Part shown: piece after piece, positions 49,374 through 58,853 of the stretch
Layout: every line of letters starts with the position of its first letter
Numbering within the stretch: the stretch's first letter is position 1
Source: Ktedonobacterales bacterium
GTDB taxonomy: Bacteria; Chloroflexota; Ktedonobacteria; Ktedonobacterales; DATBGS01
Assembly (NCBI GenBank): GCA_036557285.1
Contig: DATBHW010000018.1
Coordinates: 1 to 64,000 of the forward strand
Length of the DNA stretch: 64,000 nucleotides
Reading direction: 5' to 3'
Notes under the pieces: generated by a model
Database searches by the model: none
Seen by the model: the letters and a program-made list of their open reading frames with translations, nothing else
What the model was told of the DNA's origin: nothing
Position numbers and translations under genes: made by a program

Positions 49374-50432
49374 ATGGCAGTTTCTCATATCACAGGGCTG
49401 CTGAGTGAACTTCCTACCCGTCTTCTGTTCAGTGATCAATTACAAGCGGTTGGACGGCTGATGCTCTCCGAGATACGCGCCAGACATTTTCCTCCTGGCT
49501 TCGCGCGCCGGATAACAGAGGCTCTCCGCGAACCTGGCAAGCTGCTTGGCCGCCCCGTCATGCAGGGAGAGCCGCTGGATGCCCGTGATCTGCGCGGGTG
49601 GGGGTTGCCCGTGTTACTCACCGCCGCTGCCGCCTCTGGCGCGCAAAGCTCCTCGCTCGCTCGCCTTCCTCCATCGTTCTGGAGACGAGCGCGTGCTGCG
49701 GCAGCCGCCTCTGAGTTCCTGGGCGCAGCCCTGGATATCATTGACGATGTGCAGGATGGCGACAGCGCCTTTGTTCAACGGCTAGGCATGCCCCTGGCCT
49801 TGAACACAGGGATCGCGCTTCTGGAGCTTGTCCCCATTGCGCTCAATCGGGCGCGGTCTACAGAGTGGTCCGATGCCCAGATGCATGCCGCACTGGAGAC
49901 GCTTCATGCCAGCATCCTCACCAGCCTGGGCGGGCAATACCTGGACTTGCGCTTTGAGCAGATGAGCGCCGTCAATGAAACTCAGGTCATGGAGATGACC
50001 GAGAAAAAATCGGGAACCTTGCTGGCCCTCATCTGCCGACTGGGGGCAATGGCGGGGGCGACGTATCGGCAAGAGAGGCCATTCTCCTATTTCGAGACAG
50101 TGAGCCTGTTTGGCTGGCATTTGGGGGTATGGTTCCAGCTTCTTAATGATCTGCACGATGCCGAAGAAGCACAGACGCAGGCTGCAAAAAGTGACCGTCA
50201 GCGACAGAAAAAAACGCTGCCCCTGGTACTTGAACAGCGCGGTATGATAGAGGGCACAGACAGAGGAAAACAGGATCGGTCACTGGATGCTCAGACAGCA
50301 TTGTCCTATACCTACGCTGTTGCCGAAACCTTTCGTTTACGCGCCCAGAACGCTCTCCAGGCGCTGGAGGAGCAATTTGGGCCGCATCCGCTCCTCTGGC
50401 CGTTAACGCTCCCGACCTGGGAAGGGTCTTAA
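49374..50432 (+). CDS. ComQ-like isoprenyl diphosphate synthase homologue
   Basis: The 352-residue protein has the trans-prenyltransferase fold pattern. The first metal motif is DDVQD (124-128); the second is NDLHD (258-262), with Asn in place of the first Asp, and a KKTLPLVLEQR segment follows. KKSGTLLALICRLGAM fits the pyrophosphate-binding lysine region. ComQ, the enzyme that attaches a prenyl group to ComX, belongs to this superfamily. The gene follows a small Trp-ending peptide gene and precedes a ComP-like kinase by 35 bp. An ordinary prenyl diphosphate synthase is the alternative, but no isoprenoid gene is nearby. Confidence 0.78.
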   Translation: MAVSHITGLLSELPTRLLFSDQLQAVGRLMLSEIRARHFPPGFARRITEALREPGKLLGRPVMQGEPLDARDLRGWGLPVLLTAAAASGAQSSSLARLPPSFWRRARAAAAASEFLGAALDIIDDVQDGDSAFVQRLGMPLALNTGIALLELVPIALNRARSTEWSDAQMHAALETLHASILTSLGGQYLDLRFEQMSAVNETQVMEMTEKKSGTLLALICRLGAMAGATYRQERPFSYFETVSLFGWHLGVWFQLLNDLHDAEEAQTQAAKSDRQRQKKTLPLVLEQRGMIEGTDRGKQDRSLDAQTALSYTYAVAETFRLRAQNALQALEEQFGPHPLLWPLTLPTWEGS

Positions 50433-50467
50433 TTGACCGATACCACCATCAAGCACAGGAGGCGCCG

Positions 50468-53263
50468 ATGCGTGATAGCCAAGATGTTCAGTATACCCTT
50501 GCCCAACCCCGCCGCCAGCATCCAACAGCGCATGTACGAGCGCGCCGCACCCTGTTTATCCTTCTGGCGGTTCTGCTCTATCTCCCGGCAGTAACTGTCA
50601 GCATCATGGCCCTAATTAGCAGCAATCACTGGTGGGGCCTCGGTGCCCAGCCCATGAATAACGCATCAGGAGCCTGGCAAATCACCTGGAGTGATCGTGG
50701 ATTATCGAGTGACTTCAACATCCAGGCTGGCGACCAGATTCTGGCGGCAGACGGCCAGCCCCCCCAAAATGAGAACCAGATCAACCAGACAAGCGAGCTA
50801 ACTATCTTCTCGCCAGGAGACGCGAAAGCCCATACCGTCCGATGGTCAGCCCCCGACCAGCTTGCTACCCTCCTCTCGCTCAGTTGGTTCGTCCTGGGGC
50901 TGGTTTCACTCTTGCTGGGTCTACTCGTGTTCCTGCACGCCACAGATCGGGTGTTGGCGCTCCGTTTCTTTCTGCTGTGGACCGCTCTGGCGCTCGCCAG
51001 TTCTTTAGTGCCAGCGGCATCCTTCGGAAATCTGCTGGCAGTGCATATCTCTGGCATCGTCTATGCTGGGCTGGCTCCCGGGCTGCTGGCAACCTTCCTC
51101 TGGCGCTTGCTGTTTCCAAGTCCGGCGGCGCGTCCCATCTCCAACAGCAATCGGCCCCTCACTTCAGGAAGAGGAGGGCGGCGCTCAAGATACCGCTGGC
51201 TGCCAGAGATCCCGGTCGTGATTGGCCTGATCTCTATTACCCCCTATCTCGTTGCCATCACTCTGAAAGAGCCAGATGTGCTTGAGCGGGCAGTAGTGCT
51301 CGGCTCTGCCCAAACCGTACTTGCGCTCAGTTTATCTTTGTATTTGATTATGCGAGCGGCCATATCCCATCGGGTGGGAGTAACACGCGAGCGGGCGCGT
51401 ACCCTGCTCGTCGGCATGCTGCTTGGGCTGTTACCACCATTGGCCTTGACTATTATTCCCCAAGTTATCACCCGCCAGCAGCTAGTGCCGGGCACAGTCA
51501 GCGATCTGGCTATTATCGTCCTGCCGTTCTCGTTTGCCTATGCCATTGTGCGCCGCGAACTGCTGCGGCTCGATTCGCTCATTCGCAATACCGCTGTATT
51601 CCTGCTCACCTTCATCGGCATGGGCATTGTTGCTATCTTGCTGGCTGAAGCACTGAGAGTGCTGCCCCCTACGCCAGCCCTGGTGATCGGCATCATCACC
51701 GGAGCCGTACTCGCGCCCTTTATCCTGGCCGCTGCGCGCTGGATCACCGAAGCGTGGCTCTTCCCACAAGTGCGCCGCTACCGGCGGCTCATCGCTCAGG
51801 GCGAAACCATTGAGCGCACCGGCCTGGACCCGCAGCGCATCGTCGGCCAACTGATCGGCGAAGTCCATCTGGCCCTGCCTGTCAGGCAAGTCGCTGTGTT
51901 TGTGCCTGACAAAACCACCGGGCACCTGCTAGAAATCTCCGTTCCGCACGCGAGCGCACGAACCGGCGAACCGAGCACCGCCTCACCATCGCCCGGAAGC
52001 GCCGTCGCGCTCGCGCCCTCTCCGCAGACGCCACAACCGCCCAGCGCCCTCTTCGTTGATGAGAGCCTCTCCGTCCGGCTCGCCAGGGAGGGCGGCCCCC
52101 TCCTGGTGGAGCCTGCGCCAACAAGCACGCGGGCTGGCGAATCCCCCCAGGCGCACGCGCACCAGGGCAACACATCATCTTCCATCACCGGAGCCATCCA
52201 GACCGAACTCGCGCCGCCGGACCTGGATAGCTGGCATTTGCTGACGCCCATGCGCGTGCGCGGGCGGCTGGTCGGCCTGCTCGCGCTCTCTCGACGCGAG
52301 GACGACCAGATGTACTCCGACACCGACCTGCGTTTGCTGCGCTTTCTGGCCGGACGCCGCGCGCTGGCGCTGGATTACGCGCTGCTCTATGCCGACCTGC
52401 ATACTGCCTATGAGCGCCGACAAGAACTGGATCACCTGAAAGATCGATTCATCGTCACCGCCCACCACGAACTACGCACCCCGCTCACCGGCGTGCAGGG
52501 GTATCTGGAGCTTCTGCGCGACCTGGGATCAGAAGGGCGCGCCTTGCGCCCCCAAGAAGTCGAGTTGTTCATCGAACGCGCCTGCGAACAAACCGAAGTG
52601 CTGCATGAGCAACTCAACAGCTTACTCGTCGCTGCCGAAACCAATCTCACCCAGGAACAACTGAAGCCTCGGCCAGTAGAACTATACACTGTCGCCCAGC
52701 GAACCATTCAATCTATGGAGGCTCTGGCCCAGCGCGGCCACCATCGGATTCGCAACCAGATACCACTCGACCTCATTGCCATTGGCGACGAAGAAGCCCT
52801 CTACCGCATTTTTCTGAACCTGCTCTCCAATGCCCTGAAATACAGCCCCGAAGGTCGCCCGATCCTCTTTGATGGGCGCACCCGTCTCATTCAAGCGCCC
52901 TATCCCTCAGGAACCAGCGGGCCAATCCACACCAACCGCTATCCCGCTGGCGCAGCGCCCGTAGCCGAAATGATCGTGCGTGATTGGGGCGTTGGCATCG
53001 CCAAAAGCGACCAGGATAAAATCTTCGAGCGCTTCACCCGCCTCGAACGCGACCTCAACAGTCCTGTGCGCGGCAGCGGCCTGGGTCTGGCGATCTGCAA
53101 AGAATTGATTGAAGCCATGAGCGGAACCATCTGGGTTGAAAGTGACGGGATTCCCGGATCAGGAAGCGCCTTTTTTGTGCAGCTTCCCCTGGCCGAAACG
53201 CCGGTTACGAGCAAGCTCTTCGCTGGATGGGAAGATGCGCCTGGTAATATCACATCCTGCTGA
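50468..53263 (+). CDS. ComP-like multi-pass sensor histidine kinase
   Basis: The 931-residue protein has a membrane segment at 28-50, an outside PDZ-like domain at about 70-127 (IQAGDQILAADGQ at 85-97), then about nine more membrane segments to residue 425. A GAF-like region with a Pro/Ser-rich insert follows (about 440-640), then HisKA with His667 in AHHELRTPL and an HATPase with NLLSNALKYSP, DWGVGI and GSGLGLAICKE. Bacillus ComP has the same unusual order of one span, PDZ-like loop and many spans. Its kinase core is of a different type. AGGAGG precedes the ATG. No response regulator gene follows. Confidence 0.85.
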   Translation: MRDSQDVQYTLAQPRRQHPTAHVRARRTLFILLAVLLYLPAVTVSIMALISSNHWWGLGAQPMNNASGAWQITWSDRGLSSDFNIQAGDQILAADGQPPQNENQINQTSELTIFSPGDAKAHTVRWSAPDQLATLLSLSWFVLGLVSLLLGLLVFLHATDRVLALRFFLLWTALALASSLVPAASFGNLLAVHISGIVYAGLAPGLLATFLWRLLFPSPAARPISNSNRPLTSGRGGRRSRYRWLPEIPVVIGLISITPYLVAITLKEPDVLERAVVLGSAQTVLALSLSLYLIMRAAISHRVGVTRERARTLLVGMLLGLLPPLALTIIPQVITRQQLVPGTVSDLAIIVLPFSFAYAIVRRELLRLDSLIRNTAVFLLTFIGMGIVAILLAEALRVLPPTPALVIGIITGAVLAPFILAAARWITEAWLFPQVRRYRRLIAQGETIERTGLDPQRIVGQLIGEVHLALPVRQVAVFVPDKTTGHLLEISVPHASARTGEPSTASPSPGSAVALAPSPQTPQPPSALFVDESLSVRLAREGGPLLVEPAPTSTRAGESPQAHAHQGNTSSSITGAIQTELAPPDLDSWHLLTPMRVRGRLVGLLALSRREDDQMYSDTDLRLLRFLAGRRALALDYALLYADLHTAYERRQELDHLKDRFIVTAHHELRTPLTGVQGYLELLRDLGSEGRALRPQEVELFIERACEQTEVLHEQLNSLLVAAETNLTQEQLKPRPVELYTVAQRTIQSMEALAQRGHHRIRNQIPLDLIAIGDEEALYRIFLNLLSNALKYSPEGRPILFDGRTRLIQAPYPSGTSGPIHTNRYPAGAAPVAEMIVRDWGVGIAKSDQDKIFERFTRLERDLNSPVRGSGLGLAICKELIEAMSGTIWVESDGIPGSGSAFFVQLPLAETPVTSKLFAGWEDAPGNITSC

Positions 53264-53298
53264 ATGGTCGTTGTTACTTGTGGGACTTCCAGGCGGCC

Positions 53299-53338
53299 AG
53301 CGTTTCGCCATGCCTCCCTGGAGGCATGGCGAAACGCT
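53299..53338. terminator. 18-bp stem hairpin between convergent genes
   Basis: AGCGTTTCGCCATGCCTC (53299-53316) pairs exactly with GAGGCATGGCGAAACGCT (53321-53338) across a 4-base loop. It lies between the end of the kinase gene and the end of the converging small gene. The flanking ACTTG and GGCGGCCAGC resemble the dispersed palindromic repeat family, so it may be a derived copy used as a terminator. Confidence 0.7.
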
Positions 53339-53347
53339 GCCAGGCTC

Positions 53348-53851
53348 CTATCCATCATCCGACCAGACCCACCCCTGCTCCTTGAAAAACGCCTCAGCAA
53401 CTCCGCCGGGTTCATAAAAGTACGCGACACTCAGCAGCAGCAAATAGGCTTGCTCCACTTCCTTGCTTGTCATACCCACCAGATGCCAGCGATCACGATA
53501 CTCTTCCAGCGTATCCCGCAGGCAAATCCCTGCCCGATAGAAAGACCGCCACCACTCGCGCTCCAGCACAACCGATGGGATGGTTTCGTACTGGCGTGCC
53601 AGTTCCCGACAGCGCGCCACCACGCCTCGGATGTGTTCCGCTGTCGGCTGCTTATCCAGGTGGGCCGGAGGTTTGCTCGGCGCTTGAGTTTCCAAAAGCA
53701 GCGAGGCATGGGGCAGCGCGTTGAGGGAAGCCTTGTTTTGCTGTGTCTTCACCACTGAGGCGTCTCCTCCTACCGCCAATAGCTGGCTGGCGTTCATGAG
53801 AGCAAAAAAGCGCCTTATCCGCGATACACGGCTGCTTGTGTCGTGAATCAT
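53348..53851 (-). CDS. Hypothetical protein
   Basis: This 167-residue soluble protein was not recognised. Its C-terminal half is helical and aromatic (LEREWWRSFYRAGICLRDTLEEYRD in order, then EVEQAYLLLLSVAYFYEPGG). GGGAGGTAAG precedes the ATG, which supports a real gene. It lies between the ComP-like kinase (convergent) and the APC permease on the same strand. Confidence 0.65.
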   Translation of the reverse strand: MIHDTSSRVSRIRRFFALMNASQLLAVGGDASVVKTQQNKASLNALPHASLLLETQAPSKPPAHLDKQPTAEHIRGVVARCRELARQYETIPSVVLEREWWRSFYRAGICLRDTLEEYRDRWHLVGMTSKEVEQAYLLLLSVAYFYEPGGVAEAFFKEQGWVWSDDG

Positions 53852-53899
53852 GCCTTACCTCCCTCATCTGCGGAATGTCTTCTTGCCAGGAGCGCGCTG

Positions 53900-55846
53900 T
53901 TAAGTCACCCCAACAGCGGCTATCGGCCAGTTCTTGATGTAATGCGTGACCTGGCCCCCAGGCCCCCCGCTGTGCCGCACCAGATCAGGAGCGAGGAGCA
54001 TACCTTGAAGGTGTTCCTGGGGGCCAAAAATCGTATCGCGCGGGCGCAGCAGTTGCCAGTAATGGAAGACCGCATCGGGCGTCGGCAGCGCGTAGACCGC
54101 GCAATGGCGAACCCGCTGCTGACGCGCGATCTGTTCTGCCTCGGAAAAAGCCTGCCTGGCCTCTTCATCGTTGAGATAGGGGTCAGCATTCTCGAATAAC
54201 TCAGGCCGTCGCTTGCTGACCGGCGAACCCCGATACAGGAAGATCACCTCACCCTCCTGCCCTTCACGGCAGGCGGCGCGGATTACAGCCTCGCGCCCCT
54301 CAGTGGTGGTGGGCAGCACCGCCAGGGTCGAGCCAGGAACAGCCCCGTAGACCTGAATGGGAAAGACCATCCACTTGCCCCGTTTCGCCAGATAGCGCGC
54401 TGTCGTATACGCTGTCACCAGACCAACCACCGTAACAGCGCCGCCGAACGCGGTTGCCGGGGGCTTGAACACCAGATTCGTACCCCAGGCAATCATCACC
54501 AGTATCGTCGTAAGAATGCCCAACGCAAAAAGCCAGAGCGGCACAGGGGCCATAGATGATTGACCAGGCAGCGGAAGCTCCACCAATTCTCCCACCGTAG
54601 CATCAGCACCGTTGCCTGAGCGCACTTGTTTGAGCAGAACTTGCCGCTCGCGGTGATGGCGCCAATCGCGCCAGCGAGCCACGTCAATGCCCAGGCACGT
54701 TAAACTGAAAGCGCCCAACAGGCCAAAGGCATACATATCGCCCAGTAAAGCAATATCCCCGCGAACAAGCAGCAGAATTACGACAGGAATCCCGGTCGCC
54801 AGCACAATCGCATACTGTGGTGTGCCGCGCCAGGCGTTGCGTCGCTGCACCGCTGGCGGTAAAAAGTGCATCCGCGACAAAGCCAGCAACACATGGTAAC
54901 AGCCAATAATCGCGGTGTTGCTCGCAAAAATCAGCAGGGCCGAGGCGCTGATAGCCACCTCAATGCCCAGCAGCTTGCCCCCATAGGTACTGCCCAGCAA
55001 AGAAATAAACTGATTGGGGTTCGCCTGGCTCGCATCCAGCAGCGTCGTGGCAAACAACGTCAGCAGCGGACTCGTCACACCCACCGTCAGCACCACCACC
55101 AGCAAGGCGCGCCGACTGGTACGCTTGCGCGGAGTCTTCATCACAGGCGAAATCTGAGAAATGCTCTCCAACCCGGAAAAGGCCAGAAAAGAGCCTGCAA
55201 AGCCCGTCATCAGCGCGAGCGGCGTCAGAGGTCGGCCCTCAAACATCTCTGGAACGAGATGAAGCAGGGTAGACAGAGGAACATGGAGGACGACCTGAAT
55301 CAGAATAGCAATATCACTGGTGAAGGCGATCACAGCGCCAACCGCGCTGACGGCGGCGCTCTCACTTACCCCCCACCAGTTCAGCAGACCCAGCAAAACC
55401 AGAACGACCACTGTGATCACTACGAGAACCGAGAGATCATGCACCGGGACTACCACGCTCAAATAGGTCAACCCGGATAACGCGCTAATCGCAGCAGTTA
55501 AAAAATAATCCCCCAACTCCAGCATCCCACCGAGAGCGCCTGTCCAGGGCTTGAAGTTGCTGGCGGCAACGGTAACGACACCTCCACCCTGGGGATAGCG
55601 CGCGGTCACTTCTGCGTACTTCAGGGTCAGCAAGATGAACACAATCATCGTGAGCAAGACAAAGAACCCCGCCAGATTGCCCACCTGCCCATACAGAATG
55701 CCAGGAACGTAATAGACCGAGGTTCCGATGTCGGCAAACACCACCGCCCAGCATAAGAAGAAACCTAACCGACCACGCTGATGTTCCTCTGAGCCAGCAG
55801 TACTCGTAGAAGGTTCAACTGCGCGTTCTGACGTCTGCATCAACAT
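53900..55846 (-). CDS. APC-superfamily permease with C-terminal soluble domain
   Basis: The protein, about 648 residues, has 12 membrane spans in the first 480 residues, with FADIGTSVYYVPGILYGQVG and YPQGGGVVTVAASNF in the N-terminal part, followed by a cytoplasmic domain of about 160 residues. Amino-acid transporters and KimA-type potassium carriers share this layout. A KdpDE-like regulator pair lies upstream on the same strand, which hints at ion transport, but this is only context. The start may be ATG at 55846 or, better spaced from AGGAG, ATG at 55840. Confidence 0.85.
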   Translation of the reverse strand: MLMQTSERAVEPSTSTAGSEEHQRGRLGFFLCWAVVFADIGTSVYYVPGILYGQVGNLAGFFVLLTMIVFILLTLKYAEVTARYPQGGGVVTVAASNFKPWTGALGGMLELGDYFLTAAISALSGLTYLSVVVPVHDLSVLVVITVVVLVLLGLLNWWGVSESAAVSAVGAVIAFTSDIAILIQVVLHVPLSTLLHLVPEMFEGRPLTPLALMTGFAGSFLAFSGLESISQISPVMKTPRKRTSRRALLVVVLTVGVTSPLLTLFATTLLDASQANPNQFISLLGSTYGGKLLGIEVAISASALLIFASNTAIIGCYHVLLALSRMHFLPPAVQRRNAWRGTPQYAIVLATGIPVVILLLVRGDIALLGDMYAFGLLGAFSLTCLGIDVARWRDWRHHRERQVLLKQVRSGNGADATVGELVELPLPGQSSMAPVPLWLFALGILTTILVMIAWGTNLVFKPPATAFGGAVTVVGLVTAYTTARYLAKRGKWMVFPIQVYGAVPGSTLAVLPTTTEGREAVIRAACREGQEGEVIFLYRGSPVSKRRPELFENADPYLNDEEARQAFSEAEQIARQQRVRHCAVYALPTPDAVFHYWQLLRPRDTIFGPQEHLQGMLLAPDLVRHSGGPGGQVTHYIKNWPIAAVGVT

Positions 55847-56001
55847 GCTCCTTGCCACTCACCATTCAGATAGAAAGGATGAAGTTGACATAAAAATCAG
55901 CGTTCTCTGCGTAAAGGTATTATAAAGATTTTGCGGAAAAATATAAAGAGCTTATATGCAGAAGGGCAAAGGGGCAACACACAAGCTCACAAATGGGGGT
56001 A

Positions 56002-56031
56002 TCTCCAGCGCGCTAATCAGCGCGCTGGAGA
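56002..56031 (-). terminator. 13-bp hairpin at the end of the response regulator gene
   Basis: TCTCCAGCGCGCT (56002-56014) pairs perfectly with AGCGCGCTGGAGA (56019-56031) around a 4-base loop. The stop codon of the response regulator lies within the hairpin. No clear T run follows, so it may act as a weak terminator or mRNA end structure. Confidence 0.6.
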
Positions 56032-56807
56032 CGGTAGCCGATGCCGGGGTCCGTCAGGAGGTAACGGGGTCGGCTGGGGTCCGGTTCAATCTTGCGCCGC
56101 AGTTGGCCGATAAAGATGCGCAAATAATGCGCGTTCTGCTCGTACTGTGGCCCCCATACCGCGCGCAGCAAGGTGCGATGAGTGACCACTTTGCCCGCGT
56201 TCAGCGCCAGATATTTGAGTACTTCATACTGGGTGTGGGTCAAATGCACAACCACGCCATCTACCGTCAGTTGGCGGCGCTCAAAATCAATGACCAGTTC
56301 TCCAGTGCGGAAAAGCGCCTTGTCGGTGGCCTGGCCCGTAGCCTGGGCGCTATGCCGGAAGGCGACGCGAATGCGCGCCAGTAGTTCCCCCATACTGAAC
56401 GGCTTGGTCAGATAATCATCTGCTCCCAGTTCAAGCGCCGTAATTTTATCTTGATCGCTGGCCCGAACGGACAACACAATGATAGGCGTCGCTGACCACT
56501 GCCGTAATTGGCGCAGCACTTCCAGCCCATCCATATCCGGCAGGAACAGATCGAGAATGACCACATCGGGATGCCAGCGGCTCACAAGCTCCAGACCCTG
56601 CGAGCCAGTTGGCGCCCATTCCACCACCAGCGCCGCCCCGGCCAGCCCAGCCTGGATCGCGCGGCGAATCTCCGGCTCATCGTCAATCACCAGCACCCGC
56701 CCACCACCTGAGCCACGTCCAGACGAAGGCGCCTCTGACTTCGGGTCTGCCCTTTCTTCGGGAGCCTGTTCGGCGGGATGATCTCTGTATGATGGCTCCT
56801 GTGTCAT
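56013..56807 (-). CDS. KdpE-like response regulator
   Basis: The 264-residue protein has a receiver domain with Asp42-Asp43, phosphorylation site Asp86 in VVILDLFLPDMDG and Lys135 in YLTKPF, then an OmpR/PhoB winged helix ending THTQYEVLKYLALNAGKVV in order and GIGYRLQRAD. A charged 35-residue extension precedes the receiver. Its ATG overlaps the stop of the kinase gene, so the two form a pair. The closest family is KdpE, but no kdpFABC genes are visible. Confidence 0.92.
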   Translation of the reverse strand: MTQEPSYRDHPAEQAPEERADPKSEAPSSGRGSGGGRVLVIDDEPEIRRAIQAGLAGAALVVEWAPTGSQGLELVSRWHPDVVILDLFLPDMDGLEVLRQLRQWSATPIIVLSVRASDQDKITALELGADDYLTKPFSMGELLARIRVAFRHSAQATGQATDKALFRTGELVIDFERRQLTVDGVVVHLTHTQYEVLKYLALNAGKVVTHRTLLRAVWGPQYEQNAHYLRIFIGQLRRKIEPDPSRPRYLLTDPGIGYRLQRAD

Positions 56808-58525
56808 TGGCTGGCTCCAGTTAGCGCCTCCTCGGCAGGCTCATCAAGTTCAGGCAATACCCCTTCCGGGCCGTCAGCGGGAATCGGCAAGGTGAAATGG
56901 AACGTTGAACCCTTCCCCGGACAACTTTCAGCCCAGATGCGCCCATGATGCGCTCGTATAATACTGCTGCAAATAGCTAACCCAAGCCCGGCGCCAGGTG
57001 AAGGAGAGTTGGTCGCCCAGGGTATGGACGCCTGCGGCGCTCGATAGAACTTCTCAAAAATCGCCTCAAGCTCGCTCGCCGGAATACCAATACCCTCATC
57101 GCAGACAGCAACCTCCAGTTCAGGTGGGCTGCCTACTACGCTCGCTCGTACCTGAATAACGCTGTCGGGGGGCGAGTATTTCAGCGCATTTTCTATGAGA
57201 TTAGTCAGCACCCGCTCGATCTGTCCGTGATCCAGCGGAACCAACGGAATAGTTTCAGGAATATCTACCACTATGCGCCGATTGCGCAGCGGCCCCGCCA
57301 GATCAAGCTGCTCAAGTACCGGAGCAATAAGATCACCGATGAAGTGCCAATCACACGCTGGCTCAGCAGCGCCAGCCTCCAGGCGCGAGAGATCAAGCAG
57401 ATTCCTCACCAGATGGCTCAGCCGGTCAACGCTGGTATCAATCGCATAGATGAGTTCGCCGCGTTGTTCCTCATGCCAGATCATGCCTGGCTCCAGCAAG
57501 CTGCTGGTTGCGGCCTTGATAGCCGCCAGAGGCGTGCGCAGGTCATGCGTCACCGCATCAAGCAGCGCCTGTTTCAATCGGTCACTCTCGCGCAGCGCCT
57601 CCGTATGAATCGCCGCCTGGCGCAGCGCAACCTGTTCCAGAGCCAGCGCGATTTGCCCGCAAAAAGCCGCGAAAAACCTCGCTTCCGGCTCCACTGCTCT
57701 TTCTAATGGCGCCTGGGAGCTACCCTCCAGAGCAGGGCCGCTTACTCGAGGTACCAGACGACGCAGATCGGGTGTACCCGCGATACCGAGCGCGCCCACC
57801 ACGCTCTGCGCGCTCGAAAGCGGCACGTAGAGAATTATATCGCCTCTTCGCTTGCTCTGCTCCTCTGTACCAGCGGGCAGATCAGCAGGCGCGCCATACC
57901 GCAAAACCCGCTCAACCAGGGCTGTTTGCTCAGATTCTTCCAGACGGAATACATCCATTACCCGCTTCTTGGATGGAGCCGCCGCTCGTACCTGGGGACG
58001 ACTCTGCGCATCGGGTAAGACCAGTATGCAGGCGGATACTCCGCTACCTGCAAAGGACTGGACGACCTGCTGCGCCAGCGTTTGCAAGAGCGTTTCTTGA
58101 TCGGGGGTAGAGGCGATCAACTGCGCTAGTTGATAGAGCCGCGCCGTCTGCTGCTGACTGGCACGCGCCGCATCTGCATGCGCCTGGACAGTGGCAGTGA
58201 GATGGCCGATGACCAACGCCGTTGCCAGCAGCGCGAATAACGAGATCCATTCTGCCTGATCGTTTGTAACCAACTTACCAGTGGGTGGAACGAAGAAGAA
58301 ATCATAGGACAGGAACGCCAGAATGGAGGCCAGGATAGCCGGGCCGCGACCAAAGAAGACCGCAAGCCACAGCACGACCAGCAGATACGCCATCGAGAGG
58401 TTTTCGACATGAACCACCGTCTTGACCAGCCCGATACAGAGGGTGGTCAGTGCTGCGCCCAATATCGCAGCCCCATAGCCTATCATCAGGCGCAGGACAC
58501 GCCCGGAAACCGGCAAACGTTTCAC
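56804..58525 (-). CDS. KdpD-like sensor kinase lacking the N-terminal KdpD domain
   Basis: The 573-residue protein starts with the four-span DUF4118 membrane unit of KdpD, including YLLVVLWLAVFFGRGPAILASI and FFFVPPTGKLVTND, then a GAF-like region, HisKA with His327 in AVTHDLRTPLAA, and an HATPase with NLIENALKYSP and GAGLGLAICSS. Full KdpD has about 380 more N-terminal residues (KdpD and UspA domains) that sense potassium and c-di-AMP; they are absent here. It is co-translated with the response regulator. Confidence 0.92.
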   Translation of the reverse strand: MKRLPVSGRVLRLMIGYGAAILGAALTTLCIGLVKTVVHVENLSMAYLLVVLWLAVFFGRGPAILASILAFLSYDFFFVPPTGKLVTNDQAEWISLFALLATALVIGHLTATVQAHADAARASQQQTARLYQLAQLIASTPDQETLLQTLAQQVVQSFAGSGVSACILVLPDAQSRPQVRAAAPSKKRVMDVFRLEESEQTALVERVLRYGAPADLPAGTEEQSKRRGDIILYVPLSSAQSVVGALGIAGTPDLRRLVPRVSGPALEGSSQAPLERAVEPEARFFAAFCGQIALALEQVALRQAAIHTEALRESDRLKQALLDAVTHDLRTPLAAIKAATSSLLEPGMIWHEEQRGELIYAIDTSVDRLSHLVRNLLDLSRLEAGAAEPACDWHFIGDLIAPVLEQLDLAGPLRNRRIVVDIPETIPLVPLDHGQIERVLTNLIENALKYSPPDSVIQVRASVVGSPPELEVAVCDEGIGIPASELEAIFEKFYRAPQASIPWATNSPSPGAGLGLAICSSIIRAHHGRIWAESCPGKGSTFHFTLPIPADGPEGVLPELDEPAEEALTGASQ

Positions 58526-58853
58526 CAGAATACCCTCAATTTGTTCTTGAGCGAGCGTGACAGAGCCTTTCTTGAGCCTGTCAGATTCTTGACAGCACCA
58601 TAATGAGCAACATGATCAGAATATAGGCGCGCGGCTCTCTCACGTCAATGTTCTCGTGACCGGCAGCGGTGGCAGGCGAATAAAACCATCTGCGAGGGGA
58701 CCAGCGACCAGGAAAAAAGTCCTGGAAGCAGCCAATTTGTTTGACGGAAGCGTAACGCGCCTGTTATGCTCTAATCAATTGAGCGCGGCAGTGCGCGTAG
58801 CTCAATATTCAACTCTGGCGAAGAATGGCAATGGAGCAAAAGGATAAACCGTT
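58526..58853. other. Divergent intergenic region with promoter for the C39-like gene
   Basis: TTGACG (58741-58746) and TATGCT (58765-58770), 18 bp apart, form a good plus-strand promoter about 80 bp before the peptidase gene. On the other side, TTCTTGAG or TTCTTGAC occurs three times (58544, 58569, 58586) in front of the kinase gene, with irregular spacing. No gene was recognised. Confidence 0.55.

Noticed and set aside
53900-55846. KUP-type potassium transporter, suggested by the Asp-Ile-Gly-Thr-Ser segment
   Set aside because: The remaining topology and motifs fit the APC permeases; the short match alone is not enough.
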